Source: CAYWGR01 sp964458015
GTDB taxonomy: Bacteria; Planctomycetota; Planctomycetia; Pirellulales; Thermoguttaceae
NCBI GenBank assembly: GCA_964458015.1
Contig: CAYWGR010000143.1
Span: forward strand, 1-15,128
Reading direction: 5' to 3'
DNA length: 15,128 nucleotides
This document shows, piece by piece, positions 1 through 7,995 of the stretch (position 1 is the stretch's first letter; every line of letters starts with the position of its first letter). The notes under the pieces were generated by a model, which worked only from the letters and a program-made list of their open reading frames with translations, searched no databases and had not been told where the DNA came from. Position numbers and translations under genes: made by a program.

Positions 1-22
1 CAATTTTTCCCGAAAATCACCA

Positions 23-75
23 GGTTTTTAGCAGTCCAGGCCGGGGGTGAGGGCGGTATGCCTGCTAAAAAAACC
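23..75. repeat. Inverted repeat downstream of the autotransporter gene
   Basis: The left arm GGTTTTTAGCAG (23-34) matches the right arm CTGCTAAAAAAACC (62-75) in reverse complement, apart from two extra A residues. The arms enclose 27 bases. The T-run lies on the outer side of the left arm and the A-run on the outer side of the right arm. That is the wrong order for a classical intrinsic terminator on either strand, so this may be a protein-binding or mRNA 3'-end structure. Nothing else is recognised in 1-167. Confidence 0.35.
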
Positions 76-167
76 GTCGTTTTGTTTTTCGTAAACCATT
101 ATCCCATATAGTCGCGAAAGGCGGACGGACTCTTAACGGCCCTGCCGCTTTGTGCTTTATCACGTAC

Positions 168-2948
168 CTACCAAACGTATTGGAAACCGCCGAGGCTGGC
201 GTGGGCGGCGTAGTTGCGGCTGAATAGGAGATCGTAGTTGGCGTATGCCGAGCAGTGGTTCGACATGGCATAGTTCAAGCCCGTGCCGACGATGGCGGCG
301 TCGCGATCGACATTGACCCCGGAGACAGCGAAGGCGCTGCCGGTCATCCCGACGAACGTCGCATCCAACACACGATTGTCGTCGAGAAACTCGTGCCGCC
401 AAGCAGCCGAGGCGTTCCACGTGAGCAGCTTGTCCGACTGTGTGCGGAAATAGCTCAAAAGCCGTGTGCCCAGCAAGCCGCGGAAGGCGTTTGCGTTCAG
501 ACCAGCCACGTCGAGGTCGATCGAGTTGGCATTGGTCTCGGCGAAACCTTCTTGACGGACGCCGATGTACTCCAACGCCCCGAACGGCTGGAGGTGGGCG
601 TAGCGGCCGTGCAGGTTGCGGCCCAACTCGACGTAGGTCGAGTAGTTGTTGCCGCTGTAGGCCGACGACGCCGTGCGGTCGATGTCGCCGAACTCAATGG
701 AGCGGTGGGCGTTGAAGCTGTTGTGGCCGTAACCGGCGATGCCCGTCAGATAACGGCTGTCGTACTCACGGTGCAGATAGACGCCGAATTGGCCGCCGTC
801 GATTGCGCCCCAGTCGGAACGGCTTTGGAGCGTCGTGTTCGTGGTGGCGTAACCGCCGGCGAAGCCCAGCATGGTGCATTCGTCGAGTTGGCGTTCGACG
901 CCGAGCGTCAGACCACCGGTTGAGTAGTTCAGTCCGCTCGCGTTGCCGTTTGTGGCCAATCCGGCGCCGACGCCGTAGCTTTCGAACCACGAGGTCCAGC
1001 CCGAAAGCCGCTCGGACATCCGATCCCACGACGAGGTCAGGCGGTTGACGTAAACCAGGCCGTTATTCGCATCGTTCCGCGTGAAATCGAGCCCTTGGGT
1101 CATGCTGTGCATCTGCATGCGCTGGGTGATCGAACGCAGGAACCGCTCGTTGTTTTCGATACTGACCGTGGCAAGGCTGCCGTAGATTTCGCCGCTCATG
1201 GCATCGAAGGCCGCCCGGGCGCCGGAGCCGCTCTGAAGGTTCAAGGCATCCAAGACGGTCTCGAAATCGCCGGTCGCGCCGGCCTGGTGAGCGTCGAGAT
1301 ACGTGGCCACGCCGTACTGGTTGCCGGTGTGGGCTTCGTCGGCATAGTTGCGGCCGGTGCTGGTCAGGGTGAACCACATATCGGTGTCGCTGTAGCCGAG
1401 TGTGGCCGCGAGGAATGCGGAATCAACGAGAATACTGGCCGTATCGGCGTTTTCCAAGGTGCCGGCGGTGAGGAATGTGTATTTCGTGCCGGTCTTGTAT
1501 CCGCCGGTGGTGACGACGCTGACGGTGTCATGGTCGAGCGTGGCGGTGCCGGTGACATTCAGGACATCGCAATTGCCGGCGGCGTTGGTTTCGATCCTAA
1601 GAATGGCGGTGGACGATCCGGCGTAGTTGCCAACGGTGAGCGTGCCGATCGAGTTGCCGGGCGAGACCGTGCCGCTGTTGAGCAAGCTTGACAGGGTGCC
1701 CGTACCGCTCAAGGTACCTTCGGCCTGAACGATGATCGCGGGACTGGGCGAGCCGTTGAACGAAATCGAGCCGCCGTTGATGATAAAGACCTCGCATCCC
1801 GTGATGTTGCCGTTGAGGGTCCAGTTGCCGCCGTAGCTGATAATCGTTTCGACGCCGTCGATGTTGCCGTTTAGCGTGGTGCTGTCGGTCGACGTCGAGC
1901 CGGCGTAGAACAACAGCGAGTCGGCATACCCGCTCTCCAGATCAATACTGCCGGTAACGTGGCAACCGGCGTCTAGTCTGATCCGAGAGTTATAATAGCC
2001 GCTTACAGGGTGGGTTCTAACGGCATAGCTCATTCCATCGGTTTCCGTGGCATTGGCATACAGGGTTCCCGTGCTGGTAACCTCCACATTGATTGTTCTG
2101 CTGGAGTACAGCGCATAGGCATTCTCGCCGGTTGCCGAGACAGAGCCATTAATTATTAAAGCATTGCCTGATGAGGCGCCCTCGATTCCGTTGGCGCCAT
2201 AAATGCCGCAGGCATAATCCGATTCCGAACTCACGGTGATGGTGCTGTCTTTTGCGATCCCCTCGGCAATGTTCACGGCGTTGGCGGATATGCCGTAGGC
2301 AGGGTTTGTTCCCTGTACGTCGATGGCGCCTGTGAATCCATTGGTGCACGTCAGCGTGCCCCCGGCTTTAATGCCGCTGAGGGAGGTTTCCGAGGAGCTG
2401 GCGGCCGTAATGGTTCCCGCGCATTCCGAAATGGTCAGGTCGCCCGCTGAATGAATGGTATCCACAGAGCTTGAGAACGTGAGACTGGAGGAGCTGATGC
2501 CCAGGGTTTTTCCCGATGCCACGGCGAGCCCGTTGCTGCCAAAATCAACGGTAAAGTCGTATGCGGTATTGTTGGCGATCGTTGCCGAATTTTGAAGGGT
2601 GAGAGCCGTATTGGGCGTAGCGGTTCCGCTGCTGCTAATGTTTGAGAATGTAATGGTTCCGTCCCCACCCGAGTTAATCGTTCCGACAGCCTCCGAAAAA
2701 GATTTGCTGCCTGATGGGTTTAGGTTTTCGACAGTGGGAGATGTTGTGGTGGGGGTTGGTGTGGGAGTGGGGGTAGGGGTCTCTGCGGTCGCCAACCGAG
2801 CGGAAACCGAAACAGCCACGAACATCGCCGCCGCGGCCAGGATCGCCAGGCATCGGCGACGGCCACGTTTCAACTTTGATGGGGCAGGGAGATGCGTTCT
2901 CGCAGCAATTTGGCCCAAGTTGGACGTTATACGACAACGATTCCGCAT
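168..2948 (-). CDS. Autotransporter (type Va-like) with C-terminal beta-barrel domain
   Basis: A 926-residue protein predicted to insert a C-terminal beta-barrel in the outer membrane and expose its passenger. Residues 1-31 form a long basic n-region ending in a KRGRRR-like cluster. A hydrophobic core follows (about 33-50), with a likely cleavage near LATA-E56. Residues 57-72 are a Thr-Pro dipeptide repeat, a probable extended linker. The passenger (about 73-520) is rich in Ser, Thr, Gly and Asn. It includes a segment with GTLSGTGTL and NSGTVSPGNSIGTLTVGNY, typical of the beta-helix spacer of autotransporters. Residues 575-640 (RAAFDAMSGEIYGSL) resemble the conserved stretch preceding the barrel. 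Residues 647-926, about 280 long as is usual for PF03797, alternate in barrel fashion and end in FQYVW, with the usual terminal aromatic. The start is supported by GAGGGG just upstream on the minus strand. The passenger substrate or ligand is unknown. It appears monocistronic. Confidence 0.85.
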   Translation of the reverse strand: MRNRCRITSNLGQIAARTHLPAPSKLKRGRRRCLAILAAAAMFVAVSVSARLATAETPTPTPTPTPTTTSPTVENLNPSGSKSFSEAVGTINSGGDGTITFSNISSSGTATPNTALTLQNSATIANNTAYDFTVDFGSNGLAVASGKTLGISSSSLTFSSSVDTIHSAGDLTISECAGTITAASSSETSLSGIKAGGTLTCTNGFTGAIDVQGTNPAYGISANAVNIAEGIAKDSTITVSSESDYACGIYGANGIEGASSGNALIINGSVSATGENAYALYSSRTINVEVTSTGTLYANATETDGMSYAVRTHPVSGYYNSRIRLDAGCHVTGSIDLESGYADSLLFYAGSTSTDSTTLNGNIDGVETIISYGGNWTLNGNITGCEVFIINGGSISFNGSPSPAIIVQAEGTLSGTGTLSSLLNSGTVSPGNSIGTLTVGNYAGSSTAILRIETNAAGNCDVLNVTGTATLDHDTVSVVTTGGYKTGTKYTFLTAGTLENADTASILVDSAFLAATLGYSDTDMWFTLTSTGRNYADEAHTGNQYGVATYLDAHQAGATGDFETVLDALNLQSGSGARAAFDAMSGEIYGSLATVSIENNERFLRSITQRMQMHSMTQGLDFTRNDANNGLVYVNRLTSSWDRMSERLSGWTSWFESYGVGAGLATNGNASGLNYSTGGLTLGVERQLDECTMLGFAGGYATTNTTLQSRSDWGAIDGGQFGVYLHREYDSRYLTGIAGYGHNSFNAHRSIEFGDIDRTASSAYSGNNYSTYVELGRNLHGRYAHLQPFGALEYIGVRQEGFAETNANSIDLDVAGLNANAFRGLLGTRLLSYFRTQSDKLLTWNASAAWRHEFLDDNRVLDATFVGMTGSAFAVSGVNVDRDAAIVGTGLNYAMSNHCSAYANYDLLFSRNYAAHASLGGFQYVW

Positions 2949-3572
2949 ATCCGCACCCCTCTTTTTTATGGATATTACCCAAAACCTCTAATGGGAACCG
3001 TCTTCGATATCCTCAAAACTGCTGGGTACCCTCGGTCGATGCATAACCCTGCGAAATGGACTACCCGAATCTTCGTTGTTGTCAAAAAGCATAAAACCGG
3101 TATATGCCAACCGTGTTTTGTGCTATCGGCCCGTAAAAAGTGCAAAATTCCCAAAAAGCAAAACAAGCGGCAGAGTCTACGGGATCCAATCAGGCCGCAA
3201 AGTCTACCTGTTGGGTAGAGATTAAGAAGATAAGCCCAATGAATGACAGGCAAAGGCCACTGGGAGAGGTTCAAGCCATGCTGCGATCAGCTTGAAGAAA
3301 CGCTGGAAGGAATGGCGTTGGTCGAGCATGTGGCGTTGACAGTATCCCGAGGTAACGGAGGATGTGCCGCGGTTGACGGCCTGGGCCGGTCGAGCGACTG
3401 CGGCAATAATTGCAGCAAGTTAATCGGCGGCAGAATCAAGAAGAGTTGAAGGCTCTCTGAACAGCGGCGTAAAACGTTCGCCCCTTCGACAACCCAAACT
3501 GGCAGGAAACGACTTCCCGAAACTAGGTCTTGAACCCACCTTCCGTCTTCATGGAAGGCTGAAGAAAGCTAT
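2949..3572. other. Gene-free interval of about 620 bases
   Basis: No reading frame here has a convincing start, codon use or recognisable family. The part next to 2948 must hold the promoter of the minus-strand autotransporter gene, but I see no good -35/-10 pair. The stretch 3160-3220 contains a near-direct repeat (GGCAGAGTCTACGGG and CCGCAAAGTCTACCTG). The part 3243-3449 has the base composition of coding DNA and a 68-codon open frame, and could be a decayed gene fragment. I cannot name a parent family. Confidence 0.5.
3539..3558 (-). terminator. Possible weak terminator hairpin
   Basis: A 6-bp perfect stem (CCTTCC at 3539-3544 with GGAAGG at 3553-3558) and an 8-base loop lie 14 bases beyond the stop codon of the minus-strand orphan gene. 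The position fits transcription termination, but no T-run follows on the minus strand, so this is tentative. Confidence 0.3.
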
Positions 3573-4121
3573 TTAGTTAGACTTATTCCCTTTTTGCCCC
3601 GGCTTCACCTTGGTTGAGTGTTCTTTTTGTTCTTCAAAGCAACATGAGAAATGGGAGACAAGCCAGTCAAACAGGCTATTGTTACAATGCATGTCTGTGC
3701 TACCGATTACTCCCTTACTACCAACACGTCCGAAAAAGATAGCACCCACACGTCGCATCTTGTGGTCATAAAAGATAATCCCCCAACGCAAATCCGTGCC
3801 TTCCGATGAGGGTTGTACTTTGAATGTCTTTAACGCCTCGACAAGCTCCTTCTCAAGCGATCGATTCGGATTCGTCCGAATCGTAAGTCTATAGAAAAAA
3901 TCTTTCTGCAAATGCTCTGGTGTAACATTACAGTAGGTCTTTACGTTGGCTGGAATGTGCAGAATCTCAATTTGATCGATTTCTTCATCTACAAGTTTCT
4001 GGTATATCCCGACAACGTCTGATTGAAGAAGATTATCGTCTGCAATAGATTTGCTCTCTTGAAAGCCAACTTCGATGATCATTGCGAGCAATAACGCGTA
4101 GACATTAATGCAAGGATTCAC
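3573..4121 (-). CDS. Secreted or membrane-anchored hypothetical protein with GTG start
   Basis: A 182-residue protein of no family I can name. The frame is open back to position 4262, but GTG at 4119-4121 is the better start. It lies 5 bases after AGGGAGG (minus strand, 4127-4133). It also puts a hydrophobic segment (INVYALLLAMIIEVGF, about residues 5-20) at the N-terminus, as in a signal peptide or anchor. The rest is soluble-looking, with a conserved-looking core LRWGIIFYDHKMRRVGAIFF followed by GSKGVIGSTD and a C-terminal LFDWLVSHF, then a basic Lys-rich tail. The alternation suggests a mixed alpha/beta domain. Base composition is visibly more AT-rich than the flanking mla genes, hinting at a different origin or weak selection. 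It is 153 bases downstream of mlaD on the same strand and probably has its own promoter. The CDS is fairly sure; the function is unknown. Confidence 0.65.
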   Translation of the reverse strand: MNPCINVYALLLAMIIEVGFQESKSIADDNLLQSDVVGIYQKLVDEEIDQIEILHIPANVKTYCNVTPEHLQKDFFYRLTIRTNPNRSLEKELVEALKTFKVQPSSEGTDLRWGIIFYDHKMRRVGAIFFGRVGSKGVIGSTDMHCNNSLFDWLVSHFSCCFEEQKEHSTKVKPGQKGNKSN

Positions 4122-4126
4122 TGGGG

Positions 4127-4149
4127 CCTCCCTTATAGGGGATATAAGG
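4127..4149 (-). promoter_or_regulatory. Ribosome binding site overlapped by a 7-bp palindrome
   Basis: On the minus strand AGGGAGG (4127-4133) lies 5 bases before the GTG start of the orphan gene. A perfect inverted repeat, CCTTATA (4131-4137) and TATAAGG (4143-4149) around a 5-base loop, overlaps the last three bases of this Shine-Dalgarno element. It could be an operator or an mRNA hairpin that partly hides the ribosome binding site. The palindrome and its overlap are seen directly; the regulatory role is inferred. Confidence 0.45.
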
Positions 4150-4182
4150 TACAAACATCTCGTCTGCATTTGAGGGTTGCAG

Positions 4183-4199
4183 GTGAGACGTCTTCTCAC
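4183..4199. repeat. Short hairpin between mlaD and the orphan gene
   Basis: A perfect 6-bp stem, GTGAGA (4183-4188) with TCTCAC (4194-4199), and a 5-base loop lie about 75 bases after the mlaD stop on the minus strand. No T-run follows, so it is at best a weak end-of-operon structure. Confidence 0.25.
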
Positions 4200-4274
4200 A
4201 ATGGAAAAACGCAAAATTTGTTTGACGTGGATTCTAACCCCAGAGACCATCGACCGTTTCACTATCCCTAGCCC

Positions 4275-5390
4275 CTACTTGATCCCGACTCCGGGATTGA
4301 CGGCGTCGCGGATGATGACGCCGGGATGGCGGGCGACTTTGTCGGTGATGACGCGAGCGTCGGCCACGACGGGCTTGAGTTGACGGCTGATGTCTTCGAT
4401 GTTGCGCGCGGCTCGGTTGAGCCGGTTGTAGAGTTCGCGGTCGTTCATCAAAGCGCCGATGGAGCCTTCCCCCTGGTCGATCTTGTTCATGACGGAACGC
4501 AAGACGGAGGTGACGTCGTTGATGTTTTCCATCGCTTTGGCGATTTGATCGACCGGGGCCAATTCGCCCTCGCGGGCCGGTTCGCTGAACTTGCGCAAGG
4601 TCTTTTCGGTAATCTCGATCGTGTTGACCATCCGGTCGATCGGCGATTTTCTGTCGGGGCCGGCAGGATCGGTGAACCGATGCAAGGCGTCGTTGGTCGC
4701 CTGGAACGTGGTGTTCATGTTGTCGAGAGTGTCGGGAAGCCGTTTCATCGCCTGGTTGATTTTTTCACGGTTTGCATCGTCGCCCAGAATACCCTGAATC
4801 GATTTCAGAGAAACCGCGGCGTCGCGGAGCAGGCTTTGCACGTTTTTCTGCGTGTCGGCATCAAGTATCTCCTCGACCCGATGGGCGGCCCTGCCGAGTT
4901 GCTCGCTGGCGGCGGCCAACGCTTGACCGGTGTTGTTGACTGTGTTGATGGGGCCCTCCAAGGCTTTTTTAAGGCCCGTAGGGTCATCGCTGATTTGACC
5001 TTCCAGCATGGTGTTGGGCTCGATGGGCTTTCGCGGGGCACGGCTCATGGCAACCGGCGCGAAGACGACCGCGGTATCGCCCAGCAGGTCGCGCGTAATA
5101 TAGCATTCTTCGTTCTGATAGACGATCTTGTCGTTTTGGATATCGAGCGTTACGAGAACCTTGGAGTCGGCCTCGGTCAGTTGGACGTCGGCAACGCGGC
5201 CGATAAGGATGCCGCTTTTGCGCACGGGGGCGCCTTTGCTGACGCCGCCGGCGTAATCAAAACGAACCTGCACGGGATAGCTGCCGATCCATCGAGGCAA
5301 CTTGCCGAACATCACCAGCAAGATGCCGGTAATGATGAAGGTGGCTAAAAACATCACTCCCACGCGAAATTGCATCACTCGTTCGTCCAT
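4275..5390 (-). CDS. mlaD: MCE-domain (MlaD-family) lipid transporter substrate-binding protein
   Basis: A 371-residue periplasmic component of a lipid ABC transporter. Residues 1-8 are cytoplasmic, and 9-28 (VGVMFLATFIITGILLVMFG) form a single N-terminal membrane anchor. The MCE domain covers about 38-115 and shows GGVSKGAPVRKSGILIGRV, the typical strand-turn region. About residues 150-345 are helical, with many charged residues and heptad-like spacing (asparagine-rich IDRMVNTIEITEK and MENINDVTSVL). This fits a long C-terminal helical extension, absent from the roughly 180-residue E. coli MlaD but usual in longer MCE proteins, where it can form a needle or channel. The start ATG follows AGGTGA in the 3' end of the ATPase gene and overlaps that gene by 16 bases, implying coupled translation. 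The transported lipid is not shown by sequence; phospholipid is likely from the family. Confidence 0.88.
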   Translation of the reverse strand: MDERVMQFRVGVMFLATFIITGILLVMFGKLPRWIGSYPVQVRFDYAGGVSKGAPVRKSGILIGRVADVQLTEADSKVLVTLDIQNDKIVYQNEECYITRDLLGDTAVVFAPVAMSRAPRKPIEPNTMLEGQISDDPTGLKKALEGPINTVNNTGQALAAASEQLGRAAHRVEEILDADTQKNVQSLLRDAAVSLKSIQGILGDDANREKINQAMKRLPDTLDNMNTTFQATNDALHRFTDPAGPDRKSPIDRMVNTIEITEKTLRKFSEPAREGELAPVDQIAKAMENINDVTSVLRSVMNKIDQGEGSIGALMNDRELYNRLNRAARNIEDISRQLKPVVADARVITDKVARHPGVIIRDAVNPGVGIK

Positions 5391-6238
5391 GACTCACCTC
5401 GATCGTGCCAGCCGTTCTGCTGTCGCATTTCCATGAGCCGTTCGCCGGCTTCGCCGCGGACAAACTGGGACACCCGACTATCGAACGCCTGCTCGATCAT
5501 ATCGGGCGGACCGTCGTAAATGACCTGCGGTTCGTCCGCTTTCAACCGCGTCAAAGGGTACAGCATGACTACCCGGTCGGCCACTTTTTGGGCGGTGCGC
5601 ATATCGTGCGTCACGACGATGCTTGTGACCGGATGGTGCTGCCTTGTGCTAAGGATCAATTCGTTGATGACATCGCTCATGATCGGGTCGAGCCCAGTGG
5701 TGGGCTCGTCGTAGAGCATGATTTCAGGCTCCAAGGCCAAGGCCCTTGCAAGACCGACCCGTTTGCGCATGCCGCCGGAAAGTTCGGCCGGTTTTTTATG
5801 CAAAATACTTTCGGGCAACCCTACCTCGGCAAGGCGTGCCAAGGAGATGTGCTGGATTTCATCAGAGCTTTTCGTGGTATGCTGCCGCAGCGGAAAGGCC
5901 ACATTTTGGGCAATGGTCATGCTGTCGAACAAGGCGGCCTGCTGGAACAGGAAGCCGAAACGGATTCGCTGCCGGGTTAGCTCGCGTTCGCTAAGTTCGG
6001 CCAAATTTCGGCCGTCGAAACGTACATGCCCCTGGGTCGGCCGCAATAATCCGATGATCGTTTTCAGCATCACGGTTTTTCCGCAACCGCTTTCGCCGAT
6101 GATGGCGAGCGTTTGACCGCGGGGAATCGAAAGGTCGATCTTGCGCAACACATGCTGGTGTCCGAAAACGATGCTTATCCGCTCGAGTTCGACGAGCGGA
6201 CCGTTCGGATCGGTCATGCTTTGGGCGGCTGTAACCAT
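5375..6238 (-). CDS. mlaF: MlaF-type ABC transporter ATPase
   Basis: A 287-residue nucleotide-binding subunit that should power the MlaE-type permease at the inner membrane. All ABC motifs are intact: Walker A GESGCGKT (48-55), Q-loop LFQQ (97-100), signature LSGGMRKR (153-160), Walker B IMLYDEPTTG (173-182) with catalytic Glu178, D-loop LDP, and switch His211 in VVTHDM. The GGMRKRVGLARA signature and the short form are typical of the MlaF/Ttg2A branch. It begins 9 bases after the permease stop codon and overlaps mlaD by 16 bases. No strong ribosome binding site is visible before ATG 6238; the internal Met at residue 8 (MTDPNGPLVEL) is an alternative start, so translation may rely on coupling. 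The last 35 residues after the ABC core (DMIEQAFDSRVSQFVRGEA) match the usual C-terminal tail of this branch. Confidence 0.93.
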   Translation of the reverse strand: MVTAAQSMTDPNGPLVELERISIVFGHQHVLRKIDLSIPRGQTLAIIGESGCGKTVMLKTIIGLLRPTQGHVRFDGRNLAELSERELTRQRIRFGFLFQQAALFDSMTIAQNVAFPLRQHTTKSSDEIQHISLARLAEVGLPESILHKKPAELSGGMRKRVGLARALALEPEIMLYDEPTTGLDPIMSDVINELILSTRQHHPVTSIVVTHDMRTAQKVADRVVMLYPLTRLKADEPQVIYDGPPDMIEQAFDSRVSQFVRGEAGERLMEMRQQNGWHDRGESWTNE

Positions 6239-6247
6239 GTTTATTTG

Positions 6248-7126
6248 TTAAAACAGCTTCGGTGCTTCGGGCCAAAGCGAAAAGTAAATGCCGTCGAGCG
6301 CAATACCTAGCAACAGGTCGAGCAACAAAATCATCACAAACGAGTAGACGAAGGCCGCCGTTGCCGCGCGACCGACGCCCTCGGCGCCGGGCGTGCAATG
6401 GAACCCACGATAGCAGGCAATCAGTGCGATGGCTGCGCCGAAGAACAGGCTTTTGAATACGCCTGCAAACAAATCGAAATTACTGACGAAATGCTGCGAA
6501 TTTTCGAGGTAATGATGGGCATCGATCCCCAAGAGGTTCACGGCATAGAAAAAAGCGCCGGCCACGCCCATGAAGTCGGCCATGACGGTTAATGCCGGAA
6601 TAAGCAACAAGCAACCGAGGAATCGCGGGACGACTAGGTAGTGGATGGGATTCGCGCCCATGGTGATCAGAGCGTCGATCTGCTCGGTAACGCGCATGGT
6701 GCCGAGCTCGGCGGCCATGGCGCTACCTACGCGACCCGCCAGCATGGTGGCAGCCAACACGGGCCCTAGTTCGCGGACCAGCGACATATTGATAACTGCC
6801 CCGAGTTTGCCTTCCATGTGCAAATTGCGGAACTGCACATAGCTTTGGACAACCAGCACCATTCCGATAAAGGTGCCGGTCAATGCAATCACGGGCAGGC
6901 TTAAAACGCCAATCTGATAGAAGCTCGGCAGGATGGTTTCCTTGCGAGGCAAACGGGAGAACATCCAACCGAACGTCCGAAGGGCGAACTTGGAGATATT
7001 GCCAAGGCCAATGATGCCATCCGAGACGACGCCGCCCAAGTCGGCAATCCAGTCGATTGCCAAGCCGAGCGGGCCGCCGGCCAGAGCAATGGGTTCTCGA
7101 AGATCTGTTTTCGGGTTGGCATCCAT
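6248..7126 (-). CDS. mlaE: MlaE-family ABC transporter permease
   Basis: A 292-residue inner-membrane permease of the MCE/Mla lipid transport system and first gene of the operon. The N-terminal 60 residues hold an amphipathic stretch with PRKETILP, the interfacial region typical of MlaE. Five or so membrane segments follow: about 71-95, 150-180 (split), 183-200, 228-250 and 262-285. The family signature is intact at about 115-153 (LVRELGPVLAATMLAGRVGS, then AMAAELGTMRVTEQIDAL). The stretch YRGFHCTPGAEGVGRAATAA near residue 240 is the other conserved MlaE motif. The start ATG at 7126 has the purine-rich GGGAGAAAGG 11 bases upstream (minus strand, 7138-7147). No MlaB (STAS) or MlaC gene lies next to it in this window. 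Confidence 0.92.
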   Translation of the reverse strand: MDANPKTDLREPIALAGGPLGLAIDWIADLGGVVSDGIIGLGNISKFALRTFGWMFSRLPRKETILPSFYQIGVLSLPVIALTGTFIGMVLVVQSYVQFRNLHMEGKLGAVINMSLVRELGPVLAATMLAGRVGSAMAAELGTMRVTEQIDALITMGANPIHYLVVPRFLGCLLLIPALTVMADFMGVAGAFFYAVNLLGIDAHHYLENSQHFVSNFDLFAGVFKSLFFGAAIALIACYRGFHCTPGAEGVGRAATAAFVYSFVMILLLDLLLGIALDGIYFSLWPEAPKLF

Positions 7127-7255
7127 ATAACAATCCGCCTTCTCCCTCTAATTTCGTCGGATTGATGTTGCGGCTTGAGCAAAGACTATGGATTAACGCG
7201 ACTTGGCAAGATGGGTTATATGAAGTGCAGTTGTGACAGCCCTGCGTTGCACGCT

Positions 7256-7298
7256 ATACCACCTATAGGTTATTCTTACTTATGCATTATGGTGGTAT
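7256..7298. promoter_or_regulatory. Palindromes in the divergent control region
   Basis: The 299-base gap between mlaE (minus) and the sigma factor gene (plus) must hold both promoters. It contains a 10-bp perfect palindrome ACCTATAGGT (7261-7270). It also contains an 8-bp inverted repeat, ATACCACC (7256-7263) with GGTGGTAT (7291-7298), spaced by 27 bases. The two structures overlap. They look like operator sites, but no regulator is known, and I could not find a convincing -35/-10 pair on either strand. Confidence 0.4.
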
Positions 7299-7425
7299 TT
7301 CTGAAAATCCTGTCTTTTTTGTTCCAATCTCCCAAAACCCGCTAATTAAGATGATAGGAAGAGGAGCATAGTGTGGTTTCCCTACTCTTGGAACAGGGGA
7401 GTCGCCTTCACGAAGGGTAAATTGT

Positions 7426-7995
7426 ATGGCGACCGAAAATTCAGTGTCGAATCCAAGCCGTTCCGAGCGGGCAGACGAGTTTGCGCAGCTCTTTGGTCGG
7501 CATGCGCGCCAGATCTATGCTTATATCCTTACGCTGATCCCCAATTGGGCAGACGCGGAGGATGTCTTCCAGGAAACCAGCACCATTATTTGGGAAAAGT
7601 TCGACGAGTTTGCACCGGGCACGAATTTTCGCGCCTGGGCATATCAGGTGGCTTACTATCGTGCGATGTGGTTTCGGCAGCGTCAGAAGAAAACGGCCGT
7701 TCCGTTTGGCGAGGAGTTTTTCCGGCTCGTTTCGGAGGAGACGCTCACGGAGAGCGGTTTGCTCGAAGATCGTCACGTCGCCCTGTCGGGTTGCGTGGAG
7801 CGGCTGATCGAACTCGATCGCACCTTGGTGGAACGTTGTTACGCAAGCGGTTCGACGATCAAACAGGTGGCGTTGGAGATGGGACGCTCGCCGGACGCAA
7901 CCTACAAAATGCTGAAACGGATCCATCGTGAGTTGTTTGATTGCGTAGAGGCGACATTGCGGGACAACGAGAAGGGATCAGGGGGTAGTACGTGA
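7426..7995 (+). CDS. ECF RNA polymerase sigma factor, Rhodopirellula/Verrucomicrobium type
   Basis: A 189-residue sigma-70 family factor that should direct RNA polymerase to a small set of promoters. Region sigma-2 covers about 17-88, with the helix DAEDVFQETSTIIWEKFDEF (43-62) and FRAWAYQVAYYRAM (68-81) for core binding and -10 recognition. Region sigma-4 covers about 120-173, with a helix-turn-helix TIKQVALEMGRSPDATYKML (144-163) for -35 recognition. Regions sigma-1 and sigma-3 are absent, as in all ECF factors. There is no C-terminal extension. The start ATG 7426 follows GAAGGG by about ten bases. The stop codon overlaps the next start in GTGA (7992-7995), so the FecR gene is translationally coupled and is the natural candidate for its regulator. 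Wording such as DVFQETSTIIWEKFDEF matches the planctomycete subfamily described as TIGR02989. The family call is firm; the regulon is unknown. Confidence 0.93.
   Translation: MATENSVSNPSRSERADEFAQLFGRHARQIYAYILTLIPNWADAEDVFQETSTIIWEKFDEFAPGTNFRAWAYQVAYYRAMWFRQRQKKTAVPFGEEFFRLVSEETLTESGLLEDRHVALSGCVERLIELDRTLVERCYASGSTIKQVALEMGRSPDATYKMLKRIHRELFDCVEATLRDNEKGSGGST

Noticed and set aside
120..155. A GC-rich imperfect hairpin after the autotransporter stop as terminator
   Set aside because: The stem has two central mismatches and there is no T-run on the minus strand.
255..923. Long open frames on the plus strand opposite the autotransporter barrel
   Set aside because: The minus-strand barrel is convincing to its last residue; the plus frames are compositional shadows.
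4326..5348. A 340-codon open frame on the plus strand opposite mlaD
   Set aside because: mlaD on the minus strand has an anchor, an MCE domain and operon context; the plus-strand frame has His-, Asp- and Gly-rich content with no family features.
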